Of a stretch of DNA of 5,499 bases, positions 5,252-5,499 are shown in pieces. The DNA is from Clostridia bacterium. Lineage in GTDB: Bacteria; Bacillota_A; Clostridia; Christensenellales; Borkfalkiaceae. The DNA is taken from contig JAFQBR010000222.1 in NCBI GenBank assembly GCA_017399665.1, positions 1 through 5,499 on the forward strand. Direction: 5' to 3'. The notes under the pieces were generated by a model that saw nothing but the letters and a program-made list of their open reading frames with translations, was not told the origin of the DNA and searched no databases. Made by a program: the position numbers and the translations under genes. Position 1 is the first letter of the stretch. Each line of letters opens with the position of its first letter.

Positions 5252-5499
5252 TTAAGCAAGAACTAACTCGATTGAAGCAACGCAAATTTCATAAACAATT
5301 GATTCTGCAGAAGTCCAAGGATATAAAAGTTCAATAGAGCTAATAACTGAAACGTTATTTGCTTCTGCTAATGCTTTTGCATCAAAGACCTGTACTCCAC
5401 CATAAAATGTGTCCTTTAAGCCTACAGTTCCGTTAATAAATGCTTTTACGCCTGTTCCGTCGCCAGTACCGTTTTTGTAGCTACGCAAGGTAACTTTAA
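5252..5499 (-). CDS. C-terminal fragment of an unidentified protein, possibly a beta-sandwich domain end, entering from the right edge
   Basis: The minus strand is open from the window edge to a TAA at 5254–5252, giving 81 full codons plus the stop. I see no convincing internal start; a TTG near 5488 is just a Leu codon in the frame. So this is the tail of a longer gene that begins beyond the window. The peptide is Gly/Thr/Asn-rich at first (KNGTGDGTGVKAFING) and then alternates polar and hydrophobic residues. It ends in YEICVASIELVLA, with no membrane anchor or sorting motif. The final Y-x-I-x-V-x-S-I-E-L pattern resembles the last strand of jelly-roll carbohydrate-binding domains, which would fit a secreted polysaccharide-binding protein beside sugar genes. 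This is inference from pattern only. The gene converges on the TIM-barrel gene. Confidence 0.6.
   Translation of the reverse strand, partial: KVTLRSYKNGTGDGTGVKAFINGTVGLKDTFYGGVQVFDAKALAEANNVSVISSIELLYPWTSAESIVYEICVASIELVLA

Overview
The window is AT-rich (roughly two thirds A+T). Its promoters are strong sigma-A type and its ribosome binding sites are purine-rich, which fits a low-GC Firmicute. A Maf–MreB gene pair, an anaerobe-type iron hydrogenase start and two GH130 mannoside phosphorylase-like genes suggest an uncultured, fermentative Clostridia-type bacterium, perhaps gut or rumen. That placement is inference; no rRNA or other taxonomic marker is present.

Layout from left to right. At 1–114 (minus) lies the first 38 codons of a gene that leaves the window; its N-terminus resembles the monomeric group B [FeFe]-hydrogenase family. 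It has its own promoter (141–169), which abuts a terminator-like structure (168–208) behind the next unit. At 230–1860 (minus) is a two-gene unit: maf first, then a divergent mreB-type actin homologue. It is driven by a good promoter at 1937–1965, and its leader carries a long hairpin beside the maf ribosome binding site. At 2049–4175 (minus) are two tandem GH130 genes with a clear terminator. At 4326–5156 (plus), divergent from the GH130 pair, is a xylose-isomerase-like TIM-barrel sugar isomerase/epimerase. It has a perfect-consensus promoter, a dyad in its leader and a strong terminator. At 5252–5499 (minus) is the C-terminal end of a larger protein, possibly the last strands of an extracellular beta-sandwich domain.

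How the genes may work together. The two GH130 enzymes probably cleave beta-mannosides with phosphate inside the cell, giving mannose 1-phosphate. The divergent TIM-barrel enzyme may interconvert a related sugar, and the shared 150-bp intergenic region could co-regulate them. Maf (nucleotide pyrophosphatase, linked to septum control) and MreB (cell shape) form a separate cell-morphology unit. The hydrogenase would dispose of fermentation electrons.

I did not find an obviously new multi-gene system. The least explained signals are a 14-bp inverted repeat bracketing the mreB-like gene, the dyad at the start of the TIM-barrel transcript, and the hairpin in the maf leader.
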